From NCBI GenBank assembly GCA_913020115.1, contig CAJWBQ010000019.1, positions 1 to 64,000 of the forward strand: DNA of 64,000 bases, written 5' to 3'. The stretch's first letter is position 1. Each line of letters opens with the position of its first letter. The stretch comes from an uncultured Cellvibrionales bacterium (GTDB lineage Bacteria > Pseudomonadota > Gammaproteobacteria > Pseudomonadales > Cellvibrionaceae). This document shows, one piece after another, positions 8,096 to 17,681 of the stretch. Position numbers and translations under genes: made by a program. The notes beneath the pieces were generated by a model that saw only the letters and a program-made list of their open reading frames with translations, made no database searches and was not told the DNA's origin.

Positions 8096-9376
8096 TTAGC
8101 GCTTGTGGTTTTGCATGTAGTCCAGCGTTAGGTTTGAGAACAATTTAACTCCCAATTTCAATCCGTCTTCATCGATAGCAAATTCTGGAGTGTGATGCTC
8201 TGGAGCTTGATCGGCAGGAAGGTCCAGCGGCTTGCCGCCGACAAATAGGAAGAGCCCTGGAACTTCTTTCTGGAAGAACGAGAAGTCCTCGGCGCCCGTC
8301 TGGGCTTTTTGCAGGCGCACATTGTCTGCCCCAGCGCTGGTCACCAAGCTGGGCATCATCTCATCCATCAGTGCTGGGTCATTGTAGGTTACCGGGTAAC
8401 TCTGACCCCAGGGTAGTGAAATCTCAACTTCGGCATTCATGCTTTCGGCGATGCTGGTCGCTTTACGGCGTATGGCTTCAAGTATGTTCGCTCGCATGAC
8501 AGGGTCCAAGCTGCGTACCGTACCGGTCATTTCCACTTCGTTAGGAATGATATTTGTACGATTGCCGCCATTGATTGAACCTACCGTAACGACAGCGGCG
8601 TTGGTCAGGAGTTTTAATTCACGACTGACTATAGTTTGCAAGCCCATCACTATCTGAGCACTCGTAACCACAGGGTCGACGCTACTCCAAGGATAGGCGC
8701 CATGAGCCTGTTTGCCCTTTACAATTATTTTCCATGGGTCAACCGCCGCCATGATTCCACCGGATCGATAGCCTACCGTGTTCACATCTTCCTTAGAGGA
8801 TATGTGCAGGCCGAAGACAACATCGACGCCCTTCATGACCCCTTCTTCAACCATCACCTCAGCACCACCACGCTCACCTATTGGTGCGCCTTCCTCCGCT
8901 GGCTGGAAAATAAACTTCACTTTACCCCGCAGTTGGCTTTTCGATTCAACAAGCACTTTAGCGGCTCCCATCAACATCGCCATATGGGTGTCGTGGCCAC
9001 AGGCGTGCATTACCCCTACCTCCTTACCTCCATAAGTAGCTTTTACCTTGGATGCAAAAGGAAGATCAGCACTCTCTACCACCGGCAAGCCATCCATATC
9101 AGCTCGCAGCGCTACTGTAGGGCCAGGCCTCCCGGAATCGAGTACCGCAACCACTCCAGTTTTTGCAACACCTGTTTGTACCTGCAGACCTAAAGCCTGT
9201 AGATATTCAGAGATGTATTTAGCGGTTTTGAATTCACGATTAGACAGTTCCGCGTGCTCGTGAAAGTGACGGCGCCACTGAATGACATCGCCCTCTACGT
9301 CGCTGGCCAATTGTTCAACTGGGGCAGCGGTGGCCAAGCCGGAACAGAATAACAAGGGGACTAAAAACCTTTTCAT
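8096..9376 (-). CDS. Secreted M20-family amidohydrolase/aminoacylase
   Basis: The 426-residue protein begins MKRFLVPLLFCSGLATAAP, a signal peptide, so I start at the ATG ending at 9376 rather than the longer frame. The body is an M20D-type metallopeptidase (hippurate hydrolase / IAA-amino acid hydrolase family): ALRADMDGLP, VMHACGHDTHMAM with metal-binding Cys and His, QPAEEGAPIGERGG with the catalytic Glu pair, and GAEDFSFF near the C-terminus. These enzymes cleave N-acyl or N-aromatic acyl amino acids using two metal ions. Export to the periplasm suggests scavenging of conjugated amino acids. The start lies 71 bases from the end of the diguanylate cyclase gene on the same strand, so they may share a transcript. 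Confidence 0.92.
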   Translation of the reverse strand: MKRFLVPLLFCSGLATAAPVEQLASDVEGDVIQWRRHFHEHAELSNREFKTAKYISEYLQALGLQVQTGVAKTGVVAVLDSGRPGPTVALRADMDGLPVVESADLPFASKVKATYGGKEVGVMHACGHDTHMAMLMGAAKVLVESKSQLRGKVKFIFQPAEEGAPIGERGGAEVMVEEGVMKGVDVVFGLHISSKEDVNTVGYRSGGIMAAVDPWKIIVKGKQAHGAYPWSSVDPVVTSAQIVMGLQTIVSRELKLLTNAAVVTVGSINGGNRTNIIPNEVEMTGTVRSLDPVMRANILEAIRRKATSIAESMNAEVEISLPWGQSYPVTYNDPALMDEMMPSLVTSAGADNVRLQKAQTGAEDFSFFQKEVPGLFLFVGGKPLDLPADQAPEHHTPEFAIDEDGLKLGVKLFSNLTLDYMQNHKR

Positions 9377-9447
9377 ATCGCATCCATTATAAATTATCAT
9401 TATTGAGAAATTTGACCCGCATAGCTTAAGTTAGTGTCACTTGATAG

Positions 9448-12400
9448 CTAATCAGATTTTTCCACCGCCAAGCAATTTCGACCCGATGCTTTGCTGGAAT
9501 AAAGCGCTTTATCGGCAGAAACAATCATACTCTCTGGTGAAGTTTCAGGCCCCGGAATCGTGGAAAAAATACCGTAACTCATGGTGACATAGTCGTCAAC
9601 TGACGAAATATCATGCTCGATTTTCAAGGCAGCCAGCTCCTTCATTATTTTTTTAACGACCTTGGTTGCGTCCCTGTCAGTTGTGCCGGGTAATATAATA
9701 GCAAACTCTTCACCGCCATATCGACAAATGGAGTCTGAGGAGCGATTTACAATTTTTCTCATGCACTCCGATACTCTTTGGATGCAACTGTCACCGCCAA
9801 TATGGCCATAGTGATCATTATATAATTTGAAATAGTCTATATCACAGATTATGAGCGCTAAGACTTCTTTCTGTCGCCTATGGCGAGTGATTTCTTGAAG
9901 TAAGTTTTTGTCAAAATATCGCCGGTTATATAGACCCGATAGTGCATCGGTATAGGTCAACTGCTCCAGCTCAATATTGGCCAACTCAAGTGCTGCCGTT
10001 TTTTCTGAGAGGGATGCTGTTTTTTGCGATACCTGTTGCTCCAAGGTTTCCACAAATATTTTTTGTTGATTAATTTCTACGATTTGAGCTTGTGTTTTAT
10101 ACCTAACGTAGATAATCAAGCCAAAAATAACGGCCAAAATGTACAGACAATAAGCCCACCAGGTTTTCCAAAGTGGCGGAGTAATGGTGATTCTTATTGA
10201 GAGACTACTGTCGGTCCACTCGCCGCTATCATTAGACGTTTTCACCAAGAATTGGTAAGTACCACCATCAAGATTCGTATAGGAGGCTGTATTTTCGTTG
10301 CCGATGTGAATCCATTCTTTATCGAATCCTACTAACATATAGGCATATTTATTTTTATGCGGAGCATACAAATCAAGCGCAGCAAACTCTAGCGAGAAGA
10401 AATTTTCTTGATAGGAAAGGTTGATATCTTCGACATAAGCGAAAGGTTTATCTAATACAGCGTCCGACCCCATCTTTCGAAATCCTGTTAACACCACCTT
10501 AGCGTTATTTTTCTCATGCTTAATTTTCAAGGGATTAAAATAATCAACACCTCGTGGGCCACTGATGTAAATATATCCGTCCGCTGTTTTGGCCAAGCCG
10601 TCCGTATAATATTTAGTGCCTAACAATCCGTCGTCTTTATTATAATTGCGTATTTCATAGGTTTCTGAATTTATCGTGGTAATACCCTTATTCGTTGCCA
10701 GCCACAAATCTCCATTTTTATCATCTGAGAGACTTTTAATTAAACCACTGCTCAAGCCATTCTGGGTCGAGAATCTTCGGAATTTTCCAGTCTCTTCATC
10801 CAGACGATTAAGACCTTTTTTGGTGCCCACCCAAATAACGCCATCATCGGTTTGATATATTGCTTGTATGATACTGCCCAAGATACTGCTCTCGTCGTCA
10901 GGCTGTTCTTTAAACGTGACAAACTCCTTATTGGCGTCATCCCATAAATTGAGCCCCGCCCCGGTGCCAATCCATAGGCGATTTTTCTTGTCACGATACA
11001 TTACTAGCACTTCTGCATGGCTCAAACTATGAGGCTTGTCCGCCTCTGGCATTAGGTGCTCAAATTGTTCTTTCGATGGATCATACACATGCAATCCATT
11101 CTTATATGTGCCCACCCAAATCCGCCCATCGATTGTGCTATTGATTGCCCGCACTTCCTCAATGGCCGTATGCTCAATTTCGGTCGCCATTCCTGTATTA
11201 ATGTTGTATTTCAAAAATGCAGACTGCTGCGCAAACCAAAGCGTTGACGGATTAGTTTGATGAAGAACTGGCTTGTAGTTCCGCATTTGTTCAGATTTTT
11301 TTCGCGCGAATGAATCAACTGGAAGAGAAGAAAAAATATCTGCACTGAGCTCTGTTACCGATTTTGTGCCCGACTCAATCCGACATAAAACACCACTCGC
11401 CGTGGCAATGATTAGATTACCGTCAAAATCCCTCAGCAAACCATTGGGCGATGAAAGCTCGTCATTATGCAATTCGAAGAAATTTCGATTTTGGGTGATC
11501 TTATATATTCCATAAACTTCTGAGGTCGCCCAAATTATTCCCTGCTTATCTTGAAAAACAATGCGTATTGCCCCCTCATTGGGCAATTGCATGGGGTGAA
11601 ATTCTTCCTGTTTTGGCGAAAGTTGAAACAGGCCAACATCAGAAGCAGCCCATATCAGCCCACTGCTATCCTCCATCAAGGAATAAATTTTTCCTATGGA
11701 ATCTTTGTTAGTGCCTGTAACTGCCCGAAAAGTCTTATCTTGTGAATTGAAGACAAAAACACCTCCTTCTGTGCCTACATAAAGCACACCTTGCTGCGAT
11801 TGTAATATGTGCCGAATTTGATTCTTACCAGAGGCAGCCGCACTCTTAGGCTCAGGCAGAAAAACGTTAAATTCTTGAGTGATTTTGTCATAAATGTTCA
11901 GACCGTATGACGTACCCACCCAAAGTGAATTCGGGCCCGCATCCTGAATTGACCAAATTCGATTGTGAGATAGGCTGGAACTTAATTTTTCATCGTGCTG
12001 GAAACGCTGGAAACTTTCACCATTTTCGCTCAAGCGATTAAGTCCGTCGGCGTAGGTACCGAACCACAGAGCACCCGAAGAATCCTGATGCATAGACTGC
12101 ACTCTATTGGAGCTCAAACTGTTATTGTTGTTTGGGTCATTTTTGAAATGCTGAAAAATATTGGTTTTGGGGTCGTAGCGGTTGGCGCCGCCGCCCCAAG
12201 TCCCGACCCATATAGCGCCACTAGCTTCTAAGAGAATATTTCCGGCGTTATTGTGCGAGAGAGAAAAGGGCTTAGCGGTATCATTTTCGAATATGCGGAC
12301 TTTCTTACCGTCATAATTCATTAAGCCGTTTTCGGCTGTGCCAAACCAAAGAAAGCCCTGATGATCTTGGATAATGGAATATATCTCAGAGGAGACAAAG

Positions 12401-12510
12401 CCATCTTCTTCACTCAGCAATTCAATTTTATAATGTGTTTCCTGAGCAAAAATAAGATGACTCAACAGGCATGAAGCCAATACGCTGATCACTCGCAATA
12501 GGTACGACAT
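9448..12510 (-). CDS. Propeller-sensor diguanylate cyclase (Reg_prop, Y_Y_Y, GGDEF)
   Basis: The 1020-residue protein starts MSYLLRVISVLASCLLSHLI, a signal sequence; the longer frame from 12540 is less likely. It then shows many repeats of the form W-x-G-T-x-x-G-(L/V)-x-x-Y/L-D (for example LWFGTAENGLMNYD, IWVGTWGGGANRYD), which are two-component-regulator propeller repeats making a periplasmic sensor. A Y_Y_Y domain follows, then one membrane helix (TWWAYCLYILAVIFGLIIY), a coiled coil and a GGDEF domain. The active motif is GGEEF at about residues 932-936, so c-di-GMP synthesis is expected; RSSD five residues before it is a good inhibitory I-site. No EAL domain is present. The ligand is unknown; such sensors often respond to carbohydrates. 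Confidence 0.93.
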   Translation of the reverse strand: MSYLLRVISVLASCLLSHLIFAQETHYKIELLSEEDGFVSSEIYSIIQDHQGFLWFGTAENGLMNYDGKKVRIFENDTAKPFSLSHNNAGNILLEASGAIWVGTWGGGANRYDPKTNIFQHFKNDPNNNNSLSSNRVQSMHQDSSGALWFGTYADGLNRLSENGESFQRFQHDEKLSSSLSHNRIWSIQDAGPNSLWVGTSYGLNIYDKITQEFNVFLPEPKSAAASGKNQIRHILQSQQGVLYVGTEGGVFVFNSQDKTFRAVTGTNKDSIGKIYSLMEDSSGLIWAASDVGLFQLSPKQEEFHPMQLPNEGAIRIVFQDKQGIIWATSEVYGIYKITQNRNFFELHNDELSSPNGLLRDFDGNLIIATASGVLCRIESGTKSVTELSADIFSSLPVDSFARKKSEQMRNYKPVLHQTNPSTLWFAQQSAFLKYNINTGMATEIEHTAIEEVRAINSTIDGRIWVGTYKNGLHVYDPSKEQFEHLMPEADKPHSLSHAEVLVMYRDKKNRLWIGTGAGLNLWDDANKEFVTFKEQPDDESSILGSIIQAIYQTDDGVIWVGTKKGLNRLDEETGKFRRFSTQNGLSSGLIKSLSDDKNGDLWLATNKGITTINSETYEIRNYNKDDGLLGTKYYTDGLAKTADGYIYISGPRGVDYFNPLKIKHEKNNAKVVLTGFRKMGSDAVLDKPFAYVEDINLSYQENFFSLEFAALDLYAPHKNKYAYMLVGFDKEWIHIGNENTASYTNLDGGTYQFLVKTSNDSGEWTDSSLSIRITITPPLWKTWWAYCLYILAVIFGLIIYVRYKTQAQIVEINQQKIFVETLEQQVSQKTASLSEKTAALELANIELEQLTYTDALSGLYNRRYFDKNLLQEITRHRRQKEVLALIICDIDYFKLYNDHYGHIGGDSCIQRVSECMRKIVNRSSDSICRYGGEEFAIILPGTTDRDATKVVKKIMKELAALKIEHDISSVDDYVTMSYGIFSTIPGPETSPESMIVSADKALYSSKASGRNCLAVEKSD

Positions 12511-12705
12511 AAAATCCTTATTGGGCTTCTCTGTAAACAAGCATCTCCTTCTAGAAATACATCCAGTACCCGAGATAATAACGCGATTTGGCGCAGAGTA
12601 AACAGAGGAAAATCAGCTTTTATAGCTACAAGCTGAGTTATATCAAAAGAAGTTTTTAATACTTTTAGGATATTGCGGGATTGAGCGTTGAATTTCGCCT
12701 AAAAG

Positions 12706-12730
12706 GCGGCCTCGAAACGACTAAGGCCGC
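12706..12730 (-). terminator. Probable terminator of the acylase gene
   Basis: GCGGCCT (12706-12712) pairs with AGGCCGC (12724-12730). Read on the minus strand the stem is followed by CTTTTAGG. It lies 26 bases after the acylase stop codon. Confidence 0.55.
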
Positions 12731-12755
12731 ATAGAATCAAGCTTTGACCGACCCA

Positions 12756-15137
12756 TTAAAGGGTGGGGATTAACACCAAACTCGCCTCAACAGGGCCAGG
12801 TAATAGAGGCGTATTCTTAAAAGCCAACCAATCGCCGTGACTCGCACGATAAAATGCTGACAAAGGATGCCCACTTTGCCCAGCGGGCATCGTCAGATAA
12901 GCCTGCTGCTCTCGGCCCGGCGACACAATAAACCGCATTGATTGGCCGGCGCTTGGGTGCTGGGCTAAGGGCATGTCCGAATCACCGTCCAGTTCATCAG
13001 CTGGCATGTTCAAATAACTTCGTAGAAATTCTGGTAGCGCAGAGGCTAAAGGGTGATGCATACGCAGGCGATTTTCTGCTCCCCAGCGGGCATGGGCTAC
13101 ACTGCCATGCTTTTCGCTCAGGGAAGTCAATGTCTGGTTCAGCATGTCTAATGTCCACTGCTCCCAACCATCCACACCCTTGGGCAACCAGTGAGCAGGC
13201 GCTTGGTCTCGCAGAATTTGCAAAGGCCCCTCGCTCTGGCGGTTGAACAACCACAATTTGTCCGTATCATAATCCTTACTCAATAATCCATCGGCCTGCA
13301 GCCTTGCTATAAGCAGCTGATTGATGCGCTGCATAAATTCTTTGCGATAGTATTTCACCACGGTGTAAGCCGCTTCGTTCACTTCCGCGTAACCCGACCA
13401 TGAACCCAATAAATCTTTAGCTTCTTTCTGCTCTGGTGTGAGCTCGGCCTGATTTGCAAGCAACGACAGCAAGTGGTCTCGCCATGAATTCATCAATACG
13501 GCTTTATTATTCGCGACCATCCGCGCCATATCATCTTCCGTAAACTGCTGCTGCGCCTTTAAGTCTTGCTCAATCAACCACCCTCTAGTGCCTAATTCGT
13601 ATTGGCCATGACCAATTTTGTCTAAGGAATCGCCGCCCACGATGCGATTGTTGGCGGTCCAGAGGTAAGATTGCGTCTGCGTATCTAATACTGGGTAGTC
13701 ATCTGCAGGCAACCAGCCCTGCCAAGTGCCCGCAGCCTGCGCCCAAGGCACCACGCGATCACTAGGCGTTGGGCCGCGCTTAGGAAGTCGTCCCGCCAGA
13801 CTCCACGCCGCGTCACCGAATTTATCGGCAATCAAAATATTAAAGGGACTAATGCCAGAGCGCTGGGCAATGGCCGTGGCCTCAGCGGTGGTTTTTGCCC
13901 GGTCAAGATTCATATATTCAAAGGCGTTTAGCGCTTCTGGCTGATGGGCCAACCAGCGATAGGCATAGATCTCCCCATTTATCTCAAACAAGGGCCCCCA
14001 CTCAGTGCTGCGTACTTCTAATGCAACACTTTCACCGCCACGCACTTCAAGTATCTCTGTTTCTAGCTTAAGCGGCTGAAGCCCTGAGACGCTTTGGTAA
14101 AAGTCACCTTCAATATCTACAGCAATTAAGTCGGCCCAATCACCCGCCGAGTTTGTCATTCCCCAAGCAACGCTGCCATTGCTACCAATGGCAATTGAAG
14201 GCAAACCCGGTAGCGACACGCCGTTTACTTCTAGCATTTCACCTTGCTCATCGGGGTAGCGTAGCTGAGCGCGATACCAAATGTGTGGCAAACTGAAACC
14301 TAAATGAGGATCATTGGCCAGCAGCGCCGCTCCGTGACTTGTCATAGCACCGCTCACGGCCCAGCTGTTTGAACCCTTCATCGGCGCCTCTGGCTCCGTC
14401 ATCGCAATTTGCGCCACACTTAAACCCTGAGGAGACCACACACTTTTTAAGGGTAATATTGAACCGGCGACCAAAGAGCTATCTAGGGCCGTATCCCACT
14501 CAGTGCCCTCGGGTTGAATAAAGGCCAAAAGAGCTTCGCCACCACTTCTGAGAAGAAGCTCTCGAGCGTAATCTCGCGTTGCAACCTTTGAGGTCATCTG
14601 AGCAAACATAAATGCCGACACCAACATGCTGTCTGCCGGCTGCCAATCAACTGGGTCTGTGTTCAACAAAAGATATTCAAAGGGTAGGCTAGCCAGCGAA
14701 TTACGGCCTCGATTAATGCCGTGAGTGTATGACTCCAATAGTGCCAGCTCGTCTGGCCGAAGCAGAGACAAGGTGTCTTTGGCGCGCGCTCTCAGTTGAT
14801 GAAGACGATAAAGGCGATCATGTTCCAATGCTTTTTCGCCCACCAAGGCCGATAATTCGCCAGCGGCAAAGCGTCGTTGAATATCCATCTGGAAGAAACG
14901 ATCTTGACCATGGGCAAAACCTAAGGCGTAAGCCGCATCAGCCTTGCTGTCTGCCTCAATAGTGACGACACCTTGTGCGTCTCTCAAAAGCGAAACCTCT
15001 GCGCTGAGACCAGGCCCCACCTGTATCTCACCACTGAGCTTGGGCAAGCTACCGTGCAACTGCCAGTAAACCAATAGACTAAAAGCAAGCAACAAACAAA
15101 ACAGTAAGCTCGCGCCGCGCTTTATCCATGTATTCAT
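12756..15137 (-). CDS. Penicillin acylase family (S45) amidase, AHL acylase-like
   Basis: The 793-residue protein is an N-terminal nucleophile hydrolase precursor of the penicillin/acylhomoserine lactone acylase family. A hydrophobic segment at residues 8-26 exports or anchors it. The autoprocessing site is KGSNSWAV, with Ser256 as the predicted new N-terminal nucleophile after cleavage at Gly255; NDPHL at about 275-279 is the conserved downstream motif. The alpha chain begins with the usual AYALGFAHGQDRFFQMD stretch. Members cleave amide bonds of penicillins, acyl-homoserine lactones or other N-acyl compounds in the periplasm; which one applies here cannot be told. It is a single gene divergent from yghU. 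Confidence 0.92.
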   Translation of the reverse strand: MNTWIKRGASLLFCLLLAFSLLVYWQLHGSLPKLSGEIQVGPGLSAEVSLLRDAQGVVTIEADSKADAAYALGFAHGQDRFFQMDIQRRFAAGELSALVGEKALEHDRLYRLHQLRARAKDTLSLLRPDELALLESYTHGINRGRNSLASLPFEYLLLNTDPVDWQPADSMLVSAFMFAQMTSKVATRDYARELLLRSGGEALLAFIQPEGTEWDTALDSSLVAGSILPLKSVWSPQGLSVAQIAMTEPEAPMKGSNSWAVSGAMTSHGAALLANDPHLGFSLPHIWYRAQLRYPDEQGEMLEVNGVSLPGLPSIAIGSNGSVAWGMTNSAGDWADLIAVDIEGDFYQSVSGLQPLKLETEILEVRGGESVALEVRSTEWGPLFEINGEIYAYRWLAHQPEALNAFEYMNLDRAKTTAEATAIAQRSGISPFNILIADKFGDAAWSLAGRLPKRGPTPSDRVVPWAQAAGTWQGWLPADDYPVLDTQTQSYLWTANNRIVGGDSLDKIGHGQYELGTRGWLIEQDLKAQQQFTEDDMARMVANNKAVLMNSWRDHLLSLLANQAELTPEQKEAKDLLGSWSGYAEVNEAAYTVVKYYRKEFMQRINQLLIARLQADGLLSKDYDTDKLWLFNRQSEGPLQILRDQAPAHWLPKGVDGWEQWTLDMLNQTLTSLSEKHGSVAHARWGAENRLRMHHPLASALPEFLRSYLNMPADELDGDSDMPLAQHPSAGQSMRFIVSPGREQQAYLTMPAGQSGHPLSAFYRASHGDWLAFKNTPLLPGPVEASLVLIPTL

Positions 15138-15235
15138 AACAGTATTCCGTGGTAGCCTTAAAGATAAGCCACAGCATATGCAAATTTATTGAAGGCAGCA
15201 ATCACACTATTAATCAATGTAATAAAGGATAAACA

Positions 15236-16078
15236 ATGACCGAGCAGTCTATTTACACCCCCCCTAAAGTTTGGCAATGGGACTCTGAAAACGGCGGCCG
15301 ATTCTCGAAAATTAACCGCCCCATTGCCGGCGCTACACACGAGAAAGATCTTTCCATTGGCGAGCATTCACTACAGCTATATTCGCTGGGCACTCCCAAT
15401 GGCGTGAAGGTTACGGTACTGTTGGAAGAGCTGCTTGAACTAGGAAAAACTGAAGCCGAATATGACGCATGGCTGGTAAACATTGGTGAAGGTGATCAGT
15501 TTGGCAGCGGTTTTGTCAGCGCAAACCCCAATTCGAAAATTCCCGTTTTGGTCGACCACAGCACAGCGCCACCAACCCGAATTTTTGAATCCGGTGCCAT
15601 CTTGGTTTATCTCGCCGAAAAATTTGGGGCATTCCTGCCAAAGGATCCAATTCCGCGTGCCGAGTGTATGTCTTGGCTGTTCTGGAATATTGGCAGCATT
15701 CCTTTTTTAGGAGGTGGTTTTGGGCATTTTTATGCCTACGCGCCGGAAAAATTTGAATACCCCATTAATCGCTATGCAATGGAAGTAAAAAGACAACTAG
15801 ACGTATTGGATCAGAATCTAGCGTCGCGACAATTTATGTGTGGCGACGAATACACGATTGCCGACATGGCCAACCATGCTTGGTATGGCAGCTTGGTACT
15901 GGGCAGCTTATATGAAGCCCAAGAATTCCTCGATGTTAGCTCATACAAGAATGTCATTCGGTGGGCACAAGAAATACAAGATCGTCCCGCAGTTCAACGC
16001 GGCTTAAGAGTTAACAGAGTCTGGGGCCCTGAAGAAAAACAACTACCAGAACGTCACAGCGCCAAAGATTTTGCTTAA
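15236..16078 (+). CDS. yghU: Glutathione transferase-like disulfide-bond oxidoreductase YghU
   Basis: The 280-residue protein matches E. coli YghU almost from end to end, with landmarks such as VWQWDSENGG, QLYSLGTPNGVKVTVLLEE, NPNSKIPVL, FLGGGFGHFYAYAPEKFEYPINR-type residues and DEYTIADMA. YghU belongs to the nu class of glutathione transferases, which bind two glutathiones and act as disulfide-bond reductases or peroxidases in the cytosol. Both the thioredoxin-like N-terminal and all-helical C-terminal domains are complete. The ATG at 15236 follows a weak AAGGA site. The gene is divergent from the acylase and ends at a two-way terminator facing the trehalase. Confidence 0.95.
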   Translation: MTEQSIYTPPKVWQWDSENGGRFSKINRPIAGATHEKDLSIGEHSLQLYSLGTPNGVKVTVLLEELLELGKTEAEYDAWLVNIGEGDQFGSGFVSANPNSKIPVLVDHSTAPPTRIFESGAILVYLAEKFGAFLPKDPIPRAECMSWLFWNIGSIPFLGGGFGHFYAYAPEKFEYPINRYAMEVKRQLDVLDQNLASRQFMCGDEYTIADMANHAWYGSLVLGSLYEAQEFLDVSSYKNVIRWAQEIQDRPAVQRGLRVNRVWGPEEKQLPERHSAKDFA

Positions 16079-16106
16079 GAATTATTAAGTTAAAAATTTC
16101 AGATTC

Positions 16107-16138
16107 GCCGACCGCATTTTTTCCAAAATGTGGGCGGC
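16107..16138. terminator. Bidirectional terminator between yghU and trehalase
   Basis: A 14-bp stem with one mismatch (GCCGaCCGCATTTT / AAAATGTGGGCGGC) and a 4-base loop sits between the convergent yghU and trehalase genes. Confidence 0.7.
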
Positions 16139-16146
16139 AAGTTTAA

Positions 16147-17676
16147 TCAACCCTTCCAATCCAATGCATTCATAAATTTCAACAATACGGCATTTGTCCA
16201 ACCAAAACCGTACTGAACCTCATACTCCCCGCCACCTGCGGTAGTTCCCAGCGCTTCAACATTATATTTCTCTAGTAGGTTTCCCGTTTGCCGATAAACC
16301 AACAAATTGTTTTCAATCCAGCGACGTGCCCCCAACTCGGCATCACCGTGAAACCCATAATTTTTAAGACCTCGATAAACCATCCACTGCAAGGGCGCCC
16401 AACCATTAGGAGCGTCCCACTGGTGAGTGGTGTATTTCAAGGTTGTTACCCAGCCCCCTGGTTTCAAGAAATTTTCCTTCAATTCTTTAGCAACGTTTTG
16501 AGCCTGCTCATTGAGAGCAAGGCCAAAATACAAAGGAAAAACCCCTGCCAGCGAGACCACTGGGCTTGCACCACCACCCAACAAATCAAGATCAACAAAC
16601 ATCTTCTGTTGATCATCGTAAAAGAGGGTTTGAATGGCATCCTTCCTCTGTTTCGCAAGCGTTTCGTACTTCACTTGCAATACCCTATTACCCTGAAGGG
16701 AATAGGTTTTCGCCAGAGTTTCTTCCAACTTGAACATCAAAGCATTCAAATCAATTGGAACAATCTCGCTAGTCCTAATAGAGCTTAGGTCACTGGCATC
16801 CCGAAACCATCGAGAACTAAAGTCCCACCCTGTTTCTGCAGCGGCTCGAATATTTCGAAAAAGAGCATTGGCGCTTCCACTATAGCTGGCGGCCAATTCA
16901 AGATCTTCCTTGAAACTCTCTTGACGGGGAATAGGGTTGTCATCCCAATAACGGTTTAATATAGACCCACCTAACTGCACTACTCGTTTTTCAGTATCAC
17001 CGTCTTGCAGTAGGCTCTCTCTTCCCGCCATCCAAAACTTATATTCTATTTCAAGCTGAGGCAGATAGTGCGCATATACGCCACTGTCTTTTTTCAAGTT
17101 CGCAAGCAATGCAACCATGAGAGAAAAGAATGGCGGTTGAGAGCGAGAGCAATAATAGGTTCTGTTACCATTTGGAATAAGGCCAATTTCGTCAAGTAAA
17201 TAAGCGAAATTGTTCACCATATTCTCTACCATTCCAATTCGCCCAGACTCAGCAAGCCCCAGCATGGTGAAGTAACTGTCCCAATAATAGATTTCTCGGA
17301 AACGTCCCCCAGGCACAATATAGGGGTAAGGCAGAGCGATAAGTGAAGAACTGTCTGCATCATCACTGTTGCGACTTAGAACACTCCACAATTCATCTAT
17401 GAGCGTTCGCACGCTCTCCCCATCGACTATATCTGCGCGAGCTTCTGAACCATGAGATTCTGGAACTTCAAAATTAGTTAAGACGAAATCATCTAGGCAA
17501 AAATCTTCTTTTGCACTTTGATCCTTATACATTCTAGAAACGATTTCTACAGAGTATTTGGGTCGCGCGTCGGCAAAGGTTTTGGAGTCCTTAAACAAGG
17601 AACTTAGCTGCACCTCAGAAAAAAACTCCGGAAATACTTCATCAGGCGGAAGAAGGTCAGGTTTCATAGAATGCAT
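16147..17676 (-). CDS. treF: Trehalase, glycoside hydrolase family 37, cytoplasmic type
   Basis: The 509-residue enzyme carries both trehalase signatures: PGGRFREIYYWDSYF in the first third and QWDAPNGWAPLQW near the C-terminus. GH37 trehalases hydrolyse alpha,alpha-trehalose to two glucoses with inversion. There is no signal peptide, so it should act in the cytosol like TreF. The gene starts only five bases after the stop codon of the MFS transporter. The ATG at 17676 has AAGG only three bases before it, so the second in-frame ATG at 17667 is also possible. Together with the transporter, the TonB receptor upstream and the divergent LacI regulator it forms a trehalose-use locus. Confidence 0.94.
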   Translation of the reverse strand: MHSMKPDLLPPDEVFPEFFSEVQLSSLFKDSKTFADARPKYSVEIVSRMYKDQSAKEDFCLDDFVLTNFEVPESHGSEARADIVDGESVRTLIDELWSVLSRNSDDADSSSLIALPYPYIVPGGRFREIYYWDSYFTMLGLAESGRIGMVENMVNNFAYLLDEIGLIPNGNRTYYCSRSQPPFFSLMVALLANLKKDSGVYAHYLPQLEIEYKFWMAGRESLLQDGDTEKRVVQLGGSILNRYWDDNPIPRQESFKEDLELAASYSGSANALFRNIRAAAETGWDFSSRWFRDASDLSSIRTSEIVPIDLNALMFKLEETLAKTYSLQGNRVLQVKYETLAKQRKDAIQTLFYDDQQKMFVDLDLLGGGASPVVSLAGVFPLYFGLALNEQAQNVAKELKENFLKPGGWVTTLKYTTHQWDAPNGWAPLQWMVYRGLKNYGFHGDAELGARRWIENNLLVYRQTGNLLEKYNVEALGTTAGGGEYEVQYGFGWTNAVLLKFMNALDWKG

Positions 17677-17681
17677 AGACC

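Noticed and set aside
8636-9193. 185-codon plus-strand frame opposite the M20 amidohydrolase
   Set aside because: It is the complement of a strongly conserved enzyme; the translation has no family features.
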